Assembly (NCBI GenBank): GCA_963739985.1
Contig: CAVUCE010000011.1
Coordinates: 3,745-67,744 of the forward strand
Direction: 5' to 3'
DNA: 64,000 nt
Source of the DNA: CAVUCE01 sp963739985
GTDB taxonomy: Bacteria > Bacteroidota > Ignavibacteria > Ignavibacteriales > Ignavibacteriaceae
The position numbers and the translations under genes were made by a program. Below the pieces are notes generated by a model that was not told where the DNA came from, ran no database searches, and saw nothing but the letters and a program-made list of their open reading frames with translations. Below, one piece after another: positions 29,036 through 39,388 of the stretch (position 1 is its first letter; each line of letters starts with the position of its first letter).

Positions 29036-29369
29036 ATGAAGATTTTTTTAATATTTGCCTTTCAAGCCTTACTATTTTTTTCATGCTGCAACAACAAAAC
29101 CGATCCCGCTGGATAAACTGGACGCACCTCTAAGATTAAAAATTTCCGAATTAGAAAAATCAAACAATCCGGAGATGATACAAGTGCTGGCAAAGTGTAA
29201 TCAAGAAGTTAGCGAATCTATCTTACAAGATATTAAGCACAAAAACATAGTAATCGAAAATGTTCTGGACAAAATATTGGTCTTATCCGGTTCATCCGAA
29301 AATATTAAAAGATTAGCCGCGTTTGATTTTATCGATCATATTGAGCTCTCAACTGAGAAATCATTTTGA
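29036..29369 (+). pseudogene. Subtilase-propeptide-like (I9-like) lipoprotein, +1 frameshift at codon 24
   Basis: A good Shine-Dalgarno (AGAGGGAGGG) precedes ATG 29036. Frame 0 gives a lipoprotein signal MKIFLIFAFQALLFFSCC, then NNKTDP, and stops soon after. At codon 24, CCC at 29105-29107, a +1 shift gives DPLDKLDAPLRLKISELEKS and continues to TGA 29369. The product would be about 110 residues. The segment ENVLDKILVLSGSSENIKRLAAFDFIDHIELS resembles inhibitor-I9/subtilase propeptides (ending in a strand like VDHIELS), and the next gene, 27 bp on, is a subtilase. The likely role is chaperone or inhibitor of that protease. Frameshift status is unresolved: error, decay or recoding. Confidence 0.6.
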
Positions 29370-29396
29370 CGAATATATTTTTAAAGAGGAGTTATT

Positions 29397-32300
29397 ATGA
29401 ATAAGTTTTATCTAATATTTTTAGCTTTACTGATTTCACAATTCTCATTTTCACAATCCTTAAATATTGAATATTTACCCGATAATTTTTCGCCTGTACA
29501 AAATTCTCAAATCATAAAGGTAGACATTCAAAAAGCAAGTATTAATACAAATAAAATGGATCCACTACTAAAGTACATTGCAAATCATTCCCGGATTTTT
29601 TCTAAAAAAATTCAATCTACAAATTTACCTACTATCAGTTCACTTGCACCGCTAAAAGTAGATGCGAATAATCAAGTAATGCTTCCTCTATTAATAAAAT
29701 CGAACTCAGTTAATACAACTTCTAACTTAGTCTCATCAGTTGGGGGAACAGTATATTCTATAGCAGGTAATATTTTAGTTACGGAATATCCTCTTCTACT
29801 TCTTGATAAATTAATCTCAGCTTCATCAACATTATATGCGGAGATAAACACAAAAAGAGATTGTTACTTAAATGAAAGTATTGCAGATGTAAAAGCCGAT
29901 GAAGTCCACTCAGGTTTAAATTTAACAAAATCTTACAAAGGAAAAGGAACAATAGTAGGAGTAGTTGACAGCGGTATAGATTGGAAGCATGAAGATTTTA
30001 AGAATAATGAAGGCAGCAGGATTAAATATTTGTGGGATATGTCTGGCACAGGAAATCCGCCATCCGAATTTAATTATGGAACTTTATTTACTAAGGCTCA
30101 ATTAGATGCACTTCAATGTTCAGAAAAAGATTTGGATGATGGTCACGGACACGGAACACATGTTACAGGAATTGCCGCAGGAGCAGGAGAAAAGAATACT
30201 AATTTTGTTGGAATGTCTCCGGAGTCTGAAATTATTTTTGTTAAAGGTTTTAAATCCGGCCCCGGCTTCTTAGACGGCGATGTTATTAACGGATGCAATT
30301 ATGTATTTACTAAAGCGCAGGAAGAAGGTAAACCAGCTGTTGTTAATCTTAGTCTTGGAGGACATTACGGACCTCATGACGGAACTAGTTTATACGAACA
30401 AGCCTTAAGTAATTTAACTGGTCCGGGGAAAATAATTGTTGCTTCCGCAGGCAACGAAGGCGCTGATCCAATTCACTTAAATTATACAGCAAGCGGAACA
30501 CAATACAGCGAAGCTTCACATACTTTTTGGCTGACTTATACCAACGCTACTTTTACAGCGGCTGATATGTGGTACGAAACCGGTAATATCTCTGTAGGGA
30601 TAGCAGCATTCGATAAAGACCTAAAGTTAATTGCCAGAACCGAGGCTGTAAATCCGGGAGAAAAAGTTGAAAATCTTTCTTTCACAGTTAATGAGACTAC
30701 TTACGGAATTATTACTATTGACGCAACAACTACCGCTGATCCAAACAACGGTGATAAAAGAGTTTTAATAGTAATTGACGGTGATGAAGGAAAAATAGAT
30801 ATCGGCAAGGTATATTGGTCTGTTTACACATACGGTACAGGAACGTTTGACGCATGGGTTATTAAGAGTGGTATTTTTGCTACAAATGATATTCCTGCTC
30901 AAAAGATTAAACCTGGCGATTCTAAAAAGACTATTGGAATTCCCGGAACTGCAAGAAAAGTAATTTGCACAGGTTCTTATGTAACAAAAAATGAATGGAT
31001 TGATCTAGACGGAGTTCAAAGAAATCAATTAAACCCGGACCCAAATGATAACCAAAAAACTGTTGTCCCGGAAATTGGACAGCGATCATATTTCAGCAGT
31101 ATTGGTCCTTCGAGGGACGGCAGAACTCTCCCCGATATTTCTGCACCGGGAGAAATTATTTTTTCTGCGCTTTCTTCTGATCTAACCGAAAGCGTGGGTT
31201 TTACAAGAGAAAGAACTTTACAAGGCGGCAGCTATCAAGGAATGGAAGGAACCAGTATGGCTTCACCTCATGTTACCGGTTTAGTTTCTTTAATGCTGGA
31301 AGCAAATCCAAATTTAGATTATGATCAAACATTACAAATATTAAAAGAAACTGCGCGAACAGATAATTATACGGGAGCAGTTCCTAATGATTATTTCGGT
31401 TACGGAAAGATTGATGCATTGGAAGCAATAAAAAAGATCACGGGTTCCGGCACTGCAGTTGCGAATGTTAACTCCGATAATATTGCGATAAATGTAGAAC
31501 CCGGACAAACTGCATCTGAAAATTTCATTCTCTCAAATTCCGGAAATGCTGAGCTTAACTATCAAATATCTGTCGATCAGCCGCAACCAGCGGGTGCAAA
31601 ATTTAATGCTGAGAATTTTGCTTTAAAATCGCGGCCGTTCGGAACTTTAGTTATGAATAACAGTTCACGTTCGCCTAAAGTTGTAAGTTCTAAAAGTAAC
31701 AATTTGAAAAGTACAACTACTTCGGTAAATAGCCTGACTGCGGGAAATGATATTCTTGTCCTAGATGACGGAGATGATTCACCGGATACTTTCCTGGGAT
31801 TCAACAACGGCCAAACATTTACATGGGTAAATGAATTTGATTTGACGGGTTACTCTTTTTCCTTGGAAAACATTAAAGTTTATATGCAGACCGAAGACGC
31901 ATTTTCCAACTATATTTATTTATCAATACTCGATAAAAATTTATCTGAAATTTCGGGAAGTTACATCTCATTAGATTTATCAACTGCGGGGAAATGGTTT
32001 ACAATAAGTTTGGATCATCCTATCAACTTTAATGACGGCGATAAGATATACATTCTTGTTAGCACTTATTATAGCTTTATTGATTTCCCGGCAGGATTTG
32101 ATCTTAATGCAAACATAAAAAATAAAAGCTACTATATGGAAAATGATACCTTGTACAACATAAATTCACAGTCGCAATTTGCTAACGGAGCATTTTTATT
32201 AAGAGCAATTGGTACAAAAACTATATCTGGAACAAACCAGAATCCTGTTGCAATAGCAACACTAAATCCAACGGAAACAAACATAAACGAGCCGATTTCC

Positions 32301-33239
32301 TTTGATGCATCTTCATCCTATGATAATGACGGAACAATAGTAAATTACTCATGGACATTCGGAGACGGAAATACTAGCAATCAGAAAACCATAACTCATT
32401 CTTATTCAATCGCCGCAACATATAATTATCAATTAACAGTAACAGATAATAACGGCGCAACAGATAATGTCTCAGGGCAAGTAAAAATAAATCCGACTTC
32501 CACAAATAAAAAGCCTACGGCAATTGCAACAATTTCAAAAACCCATGCTTTAATAAATGAAGAAATAACTTTTGACGCATCATCTTCATATGATACTGAC
32601 GGAAATATTACAAGCTACCTTTGGGATTTCGGTGATGGAACAAATTCTAATCAGGCAACGACAACACATTCTTACACACAGGCGAACACTTATAATTGTA
32701 TATTAACGGTAACCGATAACGACGGAGCCAGCAACGATGCAACCGGGCAAATAATTATTTCTGATACATACCCTTTCTTAACATTAAATTATACTTCAGG
32801 AAGTTTAGCCACCGGCGAACAGAAAACAATAGAAGTCTCGTTAGATGCGACAAATCTTAATGTCGGGAAATATCAAGCACATATAAACATTACAAGCAAC
32901 GGCGGAAATATTGCAATCCCGGTTTCTATAACTGTTGATCAAGCAATTTTTGTGGATGAAAAAGCATTTACGATTCCGGATTATAACCTTGCTCAAAACT
33001 ACCCAAATCCATTTAATCCAACTACTACAATAAAATTTGATCTGCCCCAAAAAGCATTTGTAACATTGAAAGTTTACGATATAATAGGACGCGAAGTTGC
33101 AGTTTTACTGCGGGAAGATAAGTCAGCAGGCACACACAAATTTCAGTTTGATGCGGGGAAATTATCCAGCGGAATATACTTTTATAAAATAATAGCAAAT
33201 GATTTTACGGCAACCAGGAAATTCATTCTTATTAAATAA
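29397..33239 (+). CDS. Secreted S8 (subtilisin-like) serine protease with PKD domains and a T9SS sorting domain
   Basis: A 1280-residue exported protease, with signal peptide 1-19 (ending FSQ). A prodomain region (about 80-150) is followed by the catalytic domain with D191 (VVDSGIDW), H252 (GHGHGTHVTG), oxyanion N353 (SAGNEG) and S620 (GTSMASPHVTG). About 240 residues lie between the oxyanion and the Ser, so there is an inserted domain. Two PKD domains lie near 955-1040 and 1045-1130 (WTFGDGNTSNQKTITHSY and WDFGDGTNSNQATTTHSY). The last 85 residues (NLAQNYPNPFNPTTTIKFDL) form a type A T9SS sorting domain, so it is probably exported by T9SS and attached or released. A strong Shine-Dalgarno (AGAGGAG) precedes ATG. 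It follows the I9-like lipoprotein. Confidence 0.94.
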   Translation: MNKFYLIFLALLISQFSFSQSLNIEYLPDNFSPVQNSQIIKVDIQKASINTNKMDPLLKYIANHSRIFSKKIQSTNLPTISSLAPLKVDANNQVMLPLLIKSNSVNTTSNLVSSVGGTVYSIAGNILVTEYPLLLLDKLISASSTLYAEINTKRDCYLNESIADVKADEVHSGLNLTKSYKGKGTIVGVVDSGIDWKHEDFKNNEGSRIKYLWDMSGTGNPPSEFNYGTLFTKAQLDALQCSEKDLDDGHGHGTHVTGIAAGAGEKNTNFVGMSPESEIIFVKGFKSGPGFLDGDVINGCNYVFTKAQEEGKPAVVNLSLGGHYGPHDGTSLYEQALSNLTGPGKIIVASAGNEGADPIHLNYTASGTQYSEASHTFWLTYTNATFTAADMWYETGNISVGIAAFDKDLKLIARTEAVNPGEKVENLSFTVNETTYGIITIDATTTADPNNGDKRVLIVIDGDEGKIDIGKVYWSVYTYGTGTFDAWVIKSGIFATNDIPAQKIKPGDSKKTIGIPGTARKVICTGSYVTKNEWIDLDGVQRNQLNPDPNDNQKTVVPEIGQRSYFSSIGPSRDGRTLPDISAPGEIIFSALSSDLTESVGFTRERTLQGGSYQGMEGTSMASPHVTGLVSLMLEANPNLDYDQTLQILKETARTDNYTGAVPNDYFGYGKIDALEAIKKITGSGTAVANVNSDNIAINVEPGQTASENFILSNSGNAELNYQISVDQPQPAGAKFNAENFALKSRPFGTLVMNNSSRSPKVVSSKSNNLKSTTTSVNSLTAGNDILVLDDGDDSPDTFLGFNNGQTFTWVNEFDLTGYSFSLENIKVYMQTEDAFSNYIYLSILDKNLSEISGSYISLDLSTAGKWFTISLDHPINFNDGDKIYILVSTYYSFIDFPAGFDLNANIKNKSYYMENDTLYNINSQSQFANGAFLLRAIGTKTISGTNQNPVAIATLNPTETNINEPISFDASSSYDNDGTIVNYSWTFGDGNTSNQKTITHSYSIAATYNYQLTVTDNNGATDNVSGQVKINPTSTNKKPTAIATISKTHALINEEITFDASSSYDTDGNITSYLWDFGDGTNSNQATTTHSYTQANTYNCILTVTDNDGASNDATGQIIISDTYPFLTLNYTSGSLATGEQKTIEVSLDATNLNVGKYQAHINITSNGGNIAIPVSITVDQAIFVDEKAFTIPDYNLAQNYPNPFNPTTTIKFDLPQKAFVTLKVYDIIGREVAVLLREDKSAGTHKFQFDAGKLSSGIYFYKIIANDFTATRKFILIK

Positions 33240-33292
33240 TTATGCTCCGTCAATTCCTAAATAAATTAAAAAGTAATTGATTTGGGGGAAGA

Positions 33293-36076
33293 ATGTTGAC
33301 TAAAATATTTACAAGGTTTGCAGTTCTGCTGATTCTGTTCATAATATTATTTTTTATAATGGACGGTCTGTTTGGAAGGCAAAACGGAAGTAGTTTTCAA
33401 AATGAATACGCAGGCTCATCGAATGAATTAACAAATAAATTAGATCTTAATTACCTACAAAATTTCCCATTAAGATTTGAACAAAATTTAGGACAGGGTT
33501 TTGCAGAAAGTAAATACTTTACTAAAGGAAAAAACTTTTCTTTATCATTTTGTTCTAATAAAATTATTTTGCGTCCTCGCATTAATTTCAATATTTATAA
33601 TCGACAAAATTCCCAAGTAAATATTAAATTCAATAATTCCAATACGCATACAAAAATTTCAGGCATTTCACCTTTAAACACCAGTATCAATTATTTTTTA
33701 GGAAATAATAAAAATAATTGGATAACCGATGTACCAAATTTTGAAAAAGTGAAGTATGAAGAGCTTTATAATGGAATCAATTTAATTTTTTACGGCAAGC
33801 AAAATGAGCTTGAGTATGATTTTGTAATTGAGCCTTATGCAAATCCCGGGCAAATCTCATTCTCCGTTGAAAACGCTGACAACTTATTCATTAATACCAA
33901 TGGAAATATTACCATCCGGAAAGATGAACACGACATAAAGATGAATGCTCCGAAAATTTATCAAATTATAGGGAACAAGATTATTAATGTTGACGGCAAT
34001 TTTATTTTAGATGAAGTAAACAATTTAAGATTTGATTTGGGAAAATATGATAAAAGCTTCCCTCTTATAATAGATCCGATTATTATTTTTTCTACTTATT
34101 TTGGCGGAGGCAACAGCGATTTTGCTTATGACATAGCATTGGATAATGGAAATAATATTTATTTAATCGGTGAAACGATATCTTCTGATTTTCCAATTAA
34201 AAATGCAGTCCAACCAACCAGAGGCGGAGGCTGGGGAGATATTTTCATTAGCAAAATAAATTCAGCCGGAACAGAAATTATTTTTTCGACTTTTCTGGGA
34301 GGCAGCAACAGTGATATCGGAAACGGAATAACTTTAGATCAAAACGGAAATATTTATTTAATCGGCAATACAAGTTCTACTGATTTTCCGATAAAAAATG
34401 CTCTTCAATCTACTTTAGGAAGTTCAAACTGGGGAGATGCTTTTATTACAATATTAAATAACAGCGGCTCTGAAATTTTGTTTTCATCCTATTTAGGTGG
34501 AAGCGGAAGTGAAATGGGAAACTCTATCGCAGTTGGAAATGATAACAGTTTTGTAATTACGGGATTAACAACTTCAACAAATTTTCCGCTTGTTAATGCT
34601 TTTCAAAATAATCTTTCCGGCGGAATTTTCCCGCAGGATATTTTTATTACTAAATTTGCTCCGTTAGCTACCGGACTTGTCTATTCAACTTATTTAGGAA
34701 ATTCAAGTATTTTAAGCGAGCTCGGGAAAGACGTTGTAATCGACTCGAAAAATAACGCAATTATAATTGGCTCTACAGGCGCAGTAGATTTTCCTTTGGT
34801 TAATCCTCTACAAAATAAAATCGGCGGAAGTTATGACGTATTCGTTACAAAATTTTCACCATTAGGAGTTCCAGTCTTTTCAACTTTCTTAGGCGGAACT
34901 CAAATCGATCAAGGAGAAGGAATTGCCGTTGATAAAAATGACGACATTTACATTACCGGACACACAAATTCTGCAGACTTTCCCACAAAAAATCCGATTC
35001 AGAATAAAGGCGGTATTTTTGATAATGATATTTTTATCTCTAAGATCAGTTCGGACGGACAATCGCTGATTTATTCTACATATCTTGCAGGCACCGACGG
35101 CGACGCAGGAAACGATATTGCAGTTAATGATAAATCAGAGGCTTATGTTACCGGTTCAACTAGTTCTGACGATTTTAATACGGTCAATTCACTTCAAGAT
35201 TATAATGCCGGAATTTTTCCGCCATATAGAACAGATATTTTTGTTGCGAAATTAAATGCTTCCGGTGATAAATTCATTTATTCAACATACATCGGCGGCA
35301 ACCAGGATGATGAGGGAAACGGTATTAAGGTTGATAAAAATAGTAATGCTGTTATTACCGGGAAGACAAAATCAAACAATGATTTCCCGGTTAAGAATCC
35401 GCTGCAAGATTATTTCGGCGGCGGTACATGCGATCAATTTCCTTGTCCTGATGGTTTTATTATAAAGCTAAATGAACAAGTACTCGATTCACCGGAAAAT
35501 TTAAAGTATGAAATTAGCGGAACGGATGTGACATTAAGATGGGAAGCGGCTGATCCGCAAAATTTAAGCGCTTACAATATTTACAGATCAAATACATCGC
35601 CGGTTTTCTGCAGCCAGTTAAATAAAATAGGAAGTTGCCCAGTCAGCCAAACGAGTTTCCAGGATAAAATAATTAGCACAGGTTCCAAATATTATTATGT
35701 TGTTACGGCAAGTTATCTTGATGGTGAGAGTTCGCCTTCAAATGAAGTTACGATTTCATTTACAAGTTTAACCGAAGATCAAAATAATATTCCTAAAGAA
35801 TTCCTATTGCTTCAAAACTTTCCAAATCCGTTTAACCCCACAACTACAGTCGAATATGTATTGCCTACTGAATGTGAAGTGTCTTTGTTTATATATAATC
35901 AATCCGGTAAAAAGATTAATGAAATACATGCCGGATTAAAATCGATAGGATACCATAAAATAAACATCATTTTAAATGAACAAGCTAGCGGTGTTTATTT
36001 TTATCAGTTAAGCGCTAAATCATTGAATGCTAATACGATTTTTAGAGAGACAAAAAAATTACTCCTTTTAAAATAG
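33293..36076 (+). CDS. SBBP-repeat surface protein with DUF7948-like N-terminus, FN3 and T9SS sorting domain
   Basis: A 927-residue secreted protein. An N-terminal TM/signal (about 9-26) leads into a beta-rich region starting FEQNLGQGFAESKYFTKG, the DUF7948-like N-domain found before SBBP repeats. At least eight SBBP repeats follow (about 265-720), each with STYLGG... GNDIAV... ITG... SSDFP... NALQ. An FN3-like domain (DVTLRWEAADPQNLSAYNIYRSNTS) comes next, and the C-terminal sorting domain begins LLLQNFPNPFNPTTTVEYVL. SBBP repeats form beta-propeller-like blades. It probably shares a transcript with the protease 54 bp upstream, but its ligand is unknown. Confidence 0.9.
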   Translation: MLTKIFTRFAVLLILFIILFFIMDGLFGRQNGSSFQNEYAGSSNELTNKLDLNYLQNFPLRFEQNLGQGFAESKYFTKGKNFSLSFCSNKIILRPRINFNIYNRQNSQVNIKFNNSNTHTKISGISPLNTSINYFLGNNKNNWITDVPNFEKVKYEELYNGINLIFYGKQNELEYDFVIEPYANPGQISFSVENADNLFINTNGNITIRKDEHDIKMNAPKIYQIIGNKIINVDGNFILDEVNNLRFDLGKYDKSFPLIIDPIIIFSTYFGGGNSDFAYDIALDNGNNIYLIGETISSDFPIKNAVQPTRGGGWGDIFISKINSAGTEIIFSTFLGGSNSDIGNGITLDQNGNIYLIGNTSSTDFPIKNALQSTLGSSNWGDAFITILNNSGSEILFSSYLGGSGSEMGNSIAVGNDNSFVITGLTTSTNFPLVNAFQNNLSGGIFPQDIFITKFAPLATGLVYSTYLGNSSILSELGKDVVIDSKNNAIIIGSTGAVDFPLVNPLQNKIGGSYDVFVTKFSPLGVPVFSTFLGGTQIDQGEGIAVDKNDDIYITGHTNSADFPTKNPIQNKGGIFDNDIFISKISSDGQSLIYSTYLAGTDGDAGNDIAVNDKSEAYVTGSTSSDDFNTVNSLQDYNAGIFPPYRTDIFVAKLNASGDKFIYSTYIGGNQDDEGNGIKVDKNSNAVITGKTKSNNDFPVKNPLQDYFGGGTCDQFPCPDGFIIKLNEQVLDSPENLKYEISGTDVTLRWEAADPQNLSAYNIYRSNTSPVFCSQLNKIGSCPVSQTSFQDKIISTGSKYYYVVTASYLDGESSPSNEVTISFTSLTEDQNNIPKEFLLLQNFPNPFNPTTTVEYVLPTECEVSLFIYNQSGKKINEIHAGLKSIGYHKINIILNEQASGVYFYQLSAKSLNANTIFRETKKLLLLK

Positions 36077-36336
36077 TTTGATAAAAATAATCTATCATTT
36101 TATGATTAATCACTTTTTCTGATTATAATCAGTCGTTTAATTAAAAGTCCGATATTAAATTTTGTACTGGTATAAATTGCTTTGATTAATTAAGTTATAG
36201 ATGTATCAAATATGAACTGAACTGGTTAAAAACTGACACTATTATAATAATTCAGCATTTATCGACTTTCTATTCTGTTTTTAACGAGTATTATCAAAAT
36301 TTGAACTTTATAATAAATTAAAAGGATAGGTTTCAT

Positions 36337-36564
36337 ATGGAAGATAAATTAATAATTATAAAAAGATTTAATAACCCTGTTGACGCAAACATCGCCAAGG
36401 GATTATTAGAATCAAATAATATAGATTGTACTCTGCATGATGAAAACACTACTTATGCCAACCCGGTTAACATTGCGGCATTAGGCGGAGTGAAGTTACT
36501 CGTTAAAGAAGAGGATTATGAAAAAGCGCTAAAAATATTTGAAGAAGCGAGGGAAAGTACTTAA
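36337..36564 (+). CDS. DUF2007 family (putative signal-transducing) protein
   Basis: A 75-residue protein of one ferredoxin-like domain. The start EDKLIIIKRFNNPVDANIAKGLLESNNIDC and the end GGVKLLVKEEDYEKALKIFEEA are diagnostic for DUF2007, which resembles the PII/ACT-type fold and often occurs as a short stand-alone protein. An AAAGGATAGG Shine-Dalgarno lies at the right distance. The role is unknown; no operon partners. The gap upstream (36077-36336) shows nothing notable. Confidence 0.85.
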   Translation: MEDKLIIIKRFNNPVDANIAKGLLESNNIDCTLHDENTTYANPVNIAALGGVKLLVKEEDYEKALKIFEEAREST

Positions 36565-36743
36565 GTAAAAATTTTTAATTTCTAGAATTTTATGGTGTGA
36601 ATAAAAAGGTGACAAAAGCAGCTCACAATTTTCACAAGTCTCTCTGTGTCCGAAAAACGGACGAAGAGGCGGTTGCTCATTTTTAAATCCTTAACTTGGA
36701 TTTATATTTACCTGAATTTTGAGTTATTTAAAAGATTACTGTA

Positions 36744-37616
36744 TCATCGTAGCAAAATCATTTTCCTGGTTTTTACAAAATCTCCGTCCTGCATTCTGTA
36801 AAAGTAAACTCCACTTGAAATATTACTTCCGTTAAACTCAGCCTGATAATTTCCCGCTGTTTTATATTCATTTACTAAAGTCTCAATTTTGTTTCCCAAA
36901 ACATCATAAACTTCGATTGATACAAAATCGCTATTCGGAATTGTATAGTTTATGCTCGTTACCGGATTAAATGGATTAGGATAATTCTGATAAAGCGCAT
37001 ATCCTTTTACGCTTTTAGGAACCGATTGATCAACACTTAAAATAGTCCCGTAAGTTGAATCCCCAATAATACAACCTGATAGCTGTGAATAATCTCTTTC
37101 TCCAAAATAATATGAAGATTCTCCCAACAATCCATATTTATTGGAAAAAGATACTGCCATTATATTATCATAACCCAATTGTTGTTGGAAAGTCAAGCGT
37201 ATCGTACGCTGATCAAATAAATCAATAGTATCTTTTTTATCTAGAGTTATAAATCCGATAATCTTTTCATTACGTAATGTGTCCCCGCGCTGCATATTAA
37301 AATTGAGATATGGATATTCAGTCGAATCAGATTTATCATAATAAAAAAACCAACTGGAATCAGTTCTTACCCATCCGGAAATATATGCCCCGCTTCCTTC
37401 AAGCAAAAAATAACTTTTCCCGTTTGGCATAATTGAATCCATTTTCACAATAACTTTAGACGGTTCTTTTTCTTGATAATGCCCGCCGCTGTCTTGATAA
37501 AAATTTCTAAACTCCCATCTGTTGCCGATTTCTAACGGGAGCTCATTTTGAGCATAAAGCGTTCCACAAAGACATAAAAGCAAAAAGGATAATATGTTGT
37601 TTAACCTAAGTTTCAT
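36744..37616 (-). CDS. Secreted protein with a T9SS type A sorting domain
   Basis: A 290-residue secreted protein: signal peptide MKLRLNNILSFLLLCLCGTLYAQ, an unrecognised beta-rich domain (about 24-195, with many WEF/YFL pairs and short Asp-rich turns), and a C-terminal sorting domain beginning YALYQNYPNPFNPVTSINYTIP and ending FVKTRKMILLR. It is most likely exported by T9SS. It stands alone 124 bp downstream of an outer-membrane protein gene on the same strand. Confidence 0.85.
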   Translation of the reverse strand: MKLRLNNILSFLLLCLCGTLYAQNELPLEIGNRWEFRNFYQDSGGHYQEKEPSKVIVKMDSIMPNGKSYFLLEGSGAYISGWVRTDSSWFFYYDKSDSTEYPYLNFNMQRGDTLRNEKIIGFITLDKKDTIDLFDQRTIRLTFQQQLGYDNIMAVSFSNKYGLLGESSYYFGERDYSQLSGCIIGDSTYGTILSVDQSVPKSVKGYALYQNYPNPFNPVTSINYTIPNSDFVSIEVYDVLGNKIETLVNEYKTAGNYQAEFNGSNISSGVYFYRMQDGDFVKTRKMILLR

Positions 37617-37739
37617 TTTTTCAATTTAGACATAAACTCTTATAAAATACAAATCATAAAATTAAAAGTTCTGCAGATTCTTCAATCGGCCTGCTTGTGC
37701 AGGACTCCATCAGAATGACAAATGAATTTTTAATGTTAT

Positions 37740-38579
37740 TTAATCAATAGAAACATTAACTCCGAGTCCAAGTACTCCGTCAACTGTATTTCTGATATCG
37801 TCTCTTAAATAAATTTTATAATAAAGCATGGGGACAATATTTTCTCCTTTCCATTGCGCTCCGATGTTAAACATATTTACAAATCTATCACCAAATTGCT
37901 GAAACCCCCCGGAGATGTTAAGCACTCCAACAAATTCCATGTTCAACGATATTTGATTTACCTGGTAGCCGGCCAATATTCCGTAGTGAGCTAAGAACTC
38001 CGATGTTGAATTGCTATTTCCTGAAGGAAGTAATAAATCAGGCCCAACTTCAAACCCGTAATGAAAACCTTTTGGATTTAATTTATGGAAAGCATAATTA
38101 AAATAAATTCCCCACATTTTAGGAATGTATTTAGAAATGTGATAATAATCCGCACTAACACCATTTAATGAAGCAATCTCTGAGGATGTCGGAAGATATA
38201 CACCAACTGTAAAGAGATTTCTTTTATTATTGAGCATAGCACCATTTGTTTGCAGACCAATAAATACGTTACCTATCCCATTTTCGGAGTAACCGTAATG
38301 ATAAAAGCCGAGATTAATATCGTAGCTTGTGTTTATATAAGGAACATTTGCAATTATGTTTAGTTTGGGGCTGATTGGAATATCCGCACTTATTTGATAA
38401 ACTCCGGATAATGTCGATAGACTTCTTCCGCCTCCATAAAATGGATGTGCGTAATTAAAATTAAATTGATTTTTTTTGTTAGAGATATATTGAAGATCAA
38501 ATGTTTGTGCGTATATACTACTAAATGTGAAAGAAATAATCATCAGCAGCAAACTGATCTTAAAGATATTTTTTATCAT
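37740..38579 (-). CDS. Predicted outer-membrane beta-barrel protein
   Basis: A 279-residue protein from ATG 38579, which has a TATTGGAGACATA Shine-Dalgarno and a signal peptide (MIKNIFKISLLLMIISFTFSSIYAQ). The open frame is longer upstream, but that would add 20 unlikely residues. The rest alternates polar and hydrophobic residues with many glycines and aromatics (KLNIIANVPYINTSYDINLG, YHYGYSENGIGNVFIGLQTN), as in small transmembrane beta barrels. I do not recognise the family. It is adjacent to a lipoprotein gene (38654) on the same strand. Confidence 0.7.
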   Translation of the reverse strand: MIKNIFKISLLLMIISFTFSSIYAQTFDLQYISNKKNQFNFNYAHPFYGGGRSLSTLSGVYQISADIPISPKLNIIANVPYINTSYDINLGFYHYGYSENGIGNVFIGLQTNGAMLNNKRNLFTVGVYLPTSSEIASLNGVSADYYHISKYIPKMWGIYFNYAFHKLNPKGFHYGFEVGPDLLLPSGNSNSTSEFLAHYGILAGYQVNQISLNMEFVGVLNISGGFQQFGDRFVNMFNIGAQWKGENIVPMLYYKIYLRDDIRNTVDGVLGLGVNVSID

Positions 38580-38653
38580 ATTATGTCTCCAATAAATATT
38601 TAAATAACTTAATTTTTCTAATCTAAAAAGAAAGCTCAATTAGGTTAAAAGGT

Positions 38654-39388
38654 CTAATTTATTATTTGGCCTAAAAAGTTTACTCTTCTAAAAGGAATAT
38701 TTCCCCCCGGTTTACTTAGATGCTTTGCATTAGTAAAAGGAACAAATTTGCCGATTTCTTTACCATTAATTTTTGAATAATTAATTGTAAAATTATACGA
38801 ACTATCACCCGGCGAAGAACTTCCTACATGTCCGAAATCTTTTGCGTAATAAACGGTGAGAAAATTTGATAACGTATAACCGTAAACATCTTTAAGTTCC
38901 CCTGCAAGAGTTTCAAAATTTCCAACATACTTTGCAGTAAAATAAACTTTCTCAGAATCAGGAACTCCTAATGTATGAACCCATGTATCGCCTTCTTTTG
39001 GTGAGATTTCAGCTAATCTTTGCTCTCCATAAGGATTTATTGAATTGGGATCTTTTTCTAAATTAGTTGAGACAAAATAATTTCCAATAATAGCGAGGTA
39101 ACTGGTTCGACTTAGAGACGTAGAATCCGAACTCATAGAATCGAGATTGCTCGACCATTCCCCGATATATACATCTGTACCATCCGATCTTTTTGTTTTT
39201 CCTGTAATCTTCCAGACTTCATAATCCCCAATTATCGGATCATAATATTCTCTTATATCACCGACTGATAAACTCATATAGTTATTGGATTCTTCAGGTC
39301 CGGTACTTGTATTTTTAGAAGAGCAGCTAAACAGAGAAAATAAAAGTACAAAACCTAAAAACTGAATTAAAACATTTTTTAAAGTCAT
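38654..39388 (-). CDS. Predicted lipoprotein of unknown function
   Basis: A 244-residue protein with a clear lipobox (FGFVLLFSLFSCSSKNTS, lipidated Cys about 22). The mature part is beta-rich and has GPEESNNYMSLSVGDIREYYDPIIGDYEVWKITGK; no known domain is recognised. It is 75 bp upstream of the outer-membrane barrel gene, so the two may form an envelope pair. Its start has an AAGGGGATAA-type Shine-Dalgarno. Upstream lies the longest gene-free gap of this part (39389-40192). Confidence 0.75.
   Translation of the reverse strand: MTLKNVLIQFLGFVLLFSLFSCSSKNTSTGPEESNNYMSLSVGDIREYYDPIIGDYEVWKITGKTKRSDGTDVYIGEWSSNLDSMSSDSTSLSRTSYLAIIGNYFVSTNLEKDPNSINPYGEQRLAEISPKEGDTWVHTLGVPDSEKVYFTAKYVGNFETLAGELKDVYGYTLSNFLTVYYAKDFGHVGSSSPGDSSYNFTINYSKINGKEIGKFVPFTNAKHLSKPGGNIPFRRVNFLGQIIN

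Noticed and set aside
37670..37725. MITE copy near GATTCTTC...CAGAATGAC
   Set aside because: Only part of the motif with a small palindrome is present and no terminal repeats were found, so it is not listed as an element.
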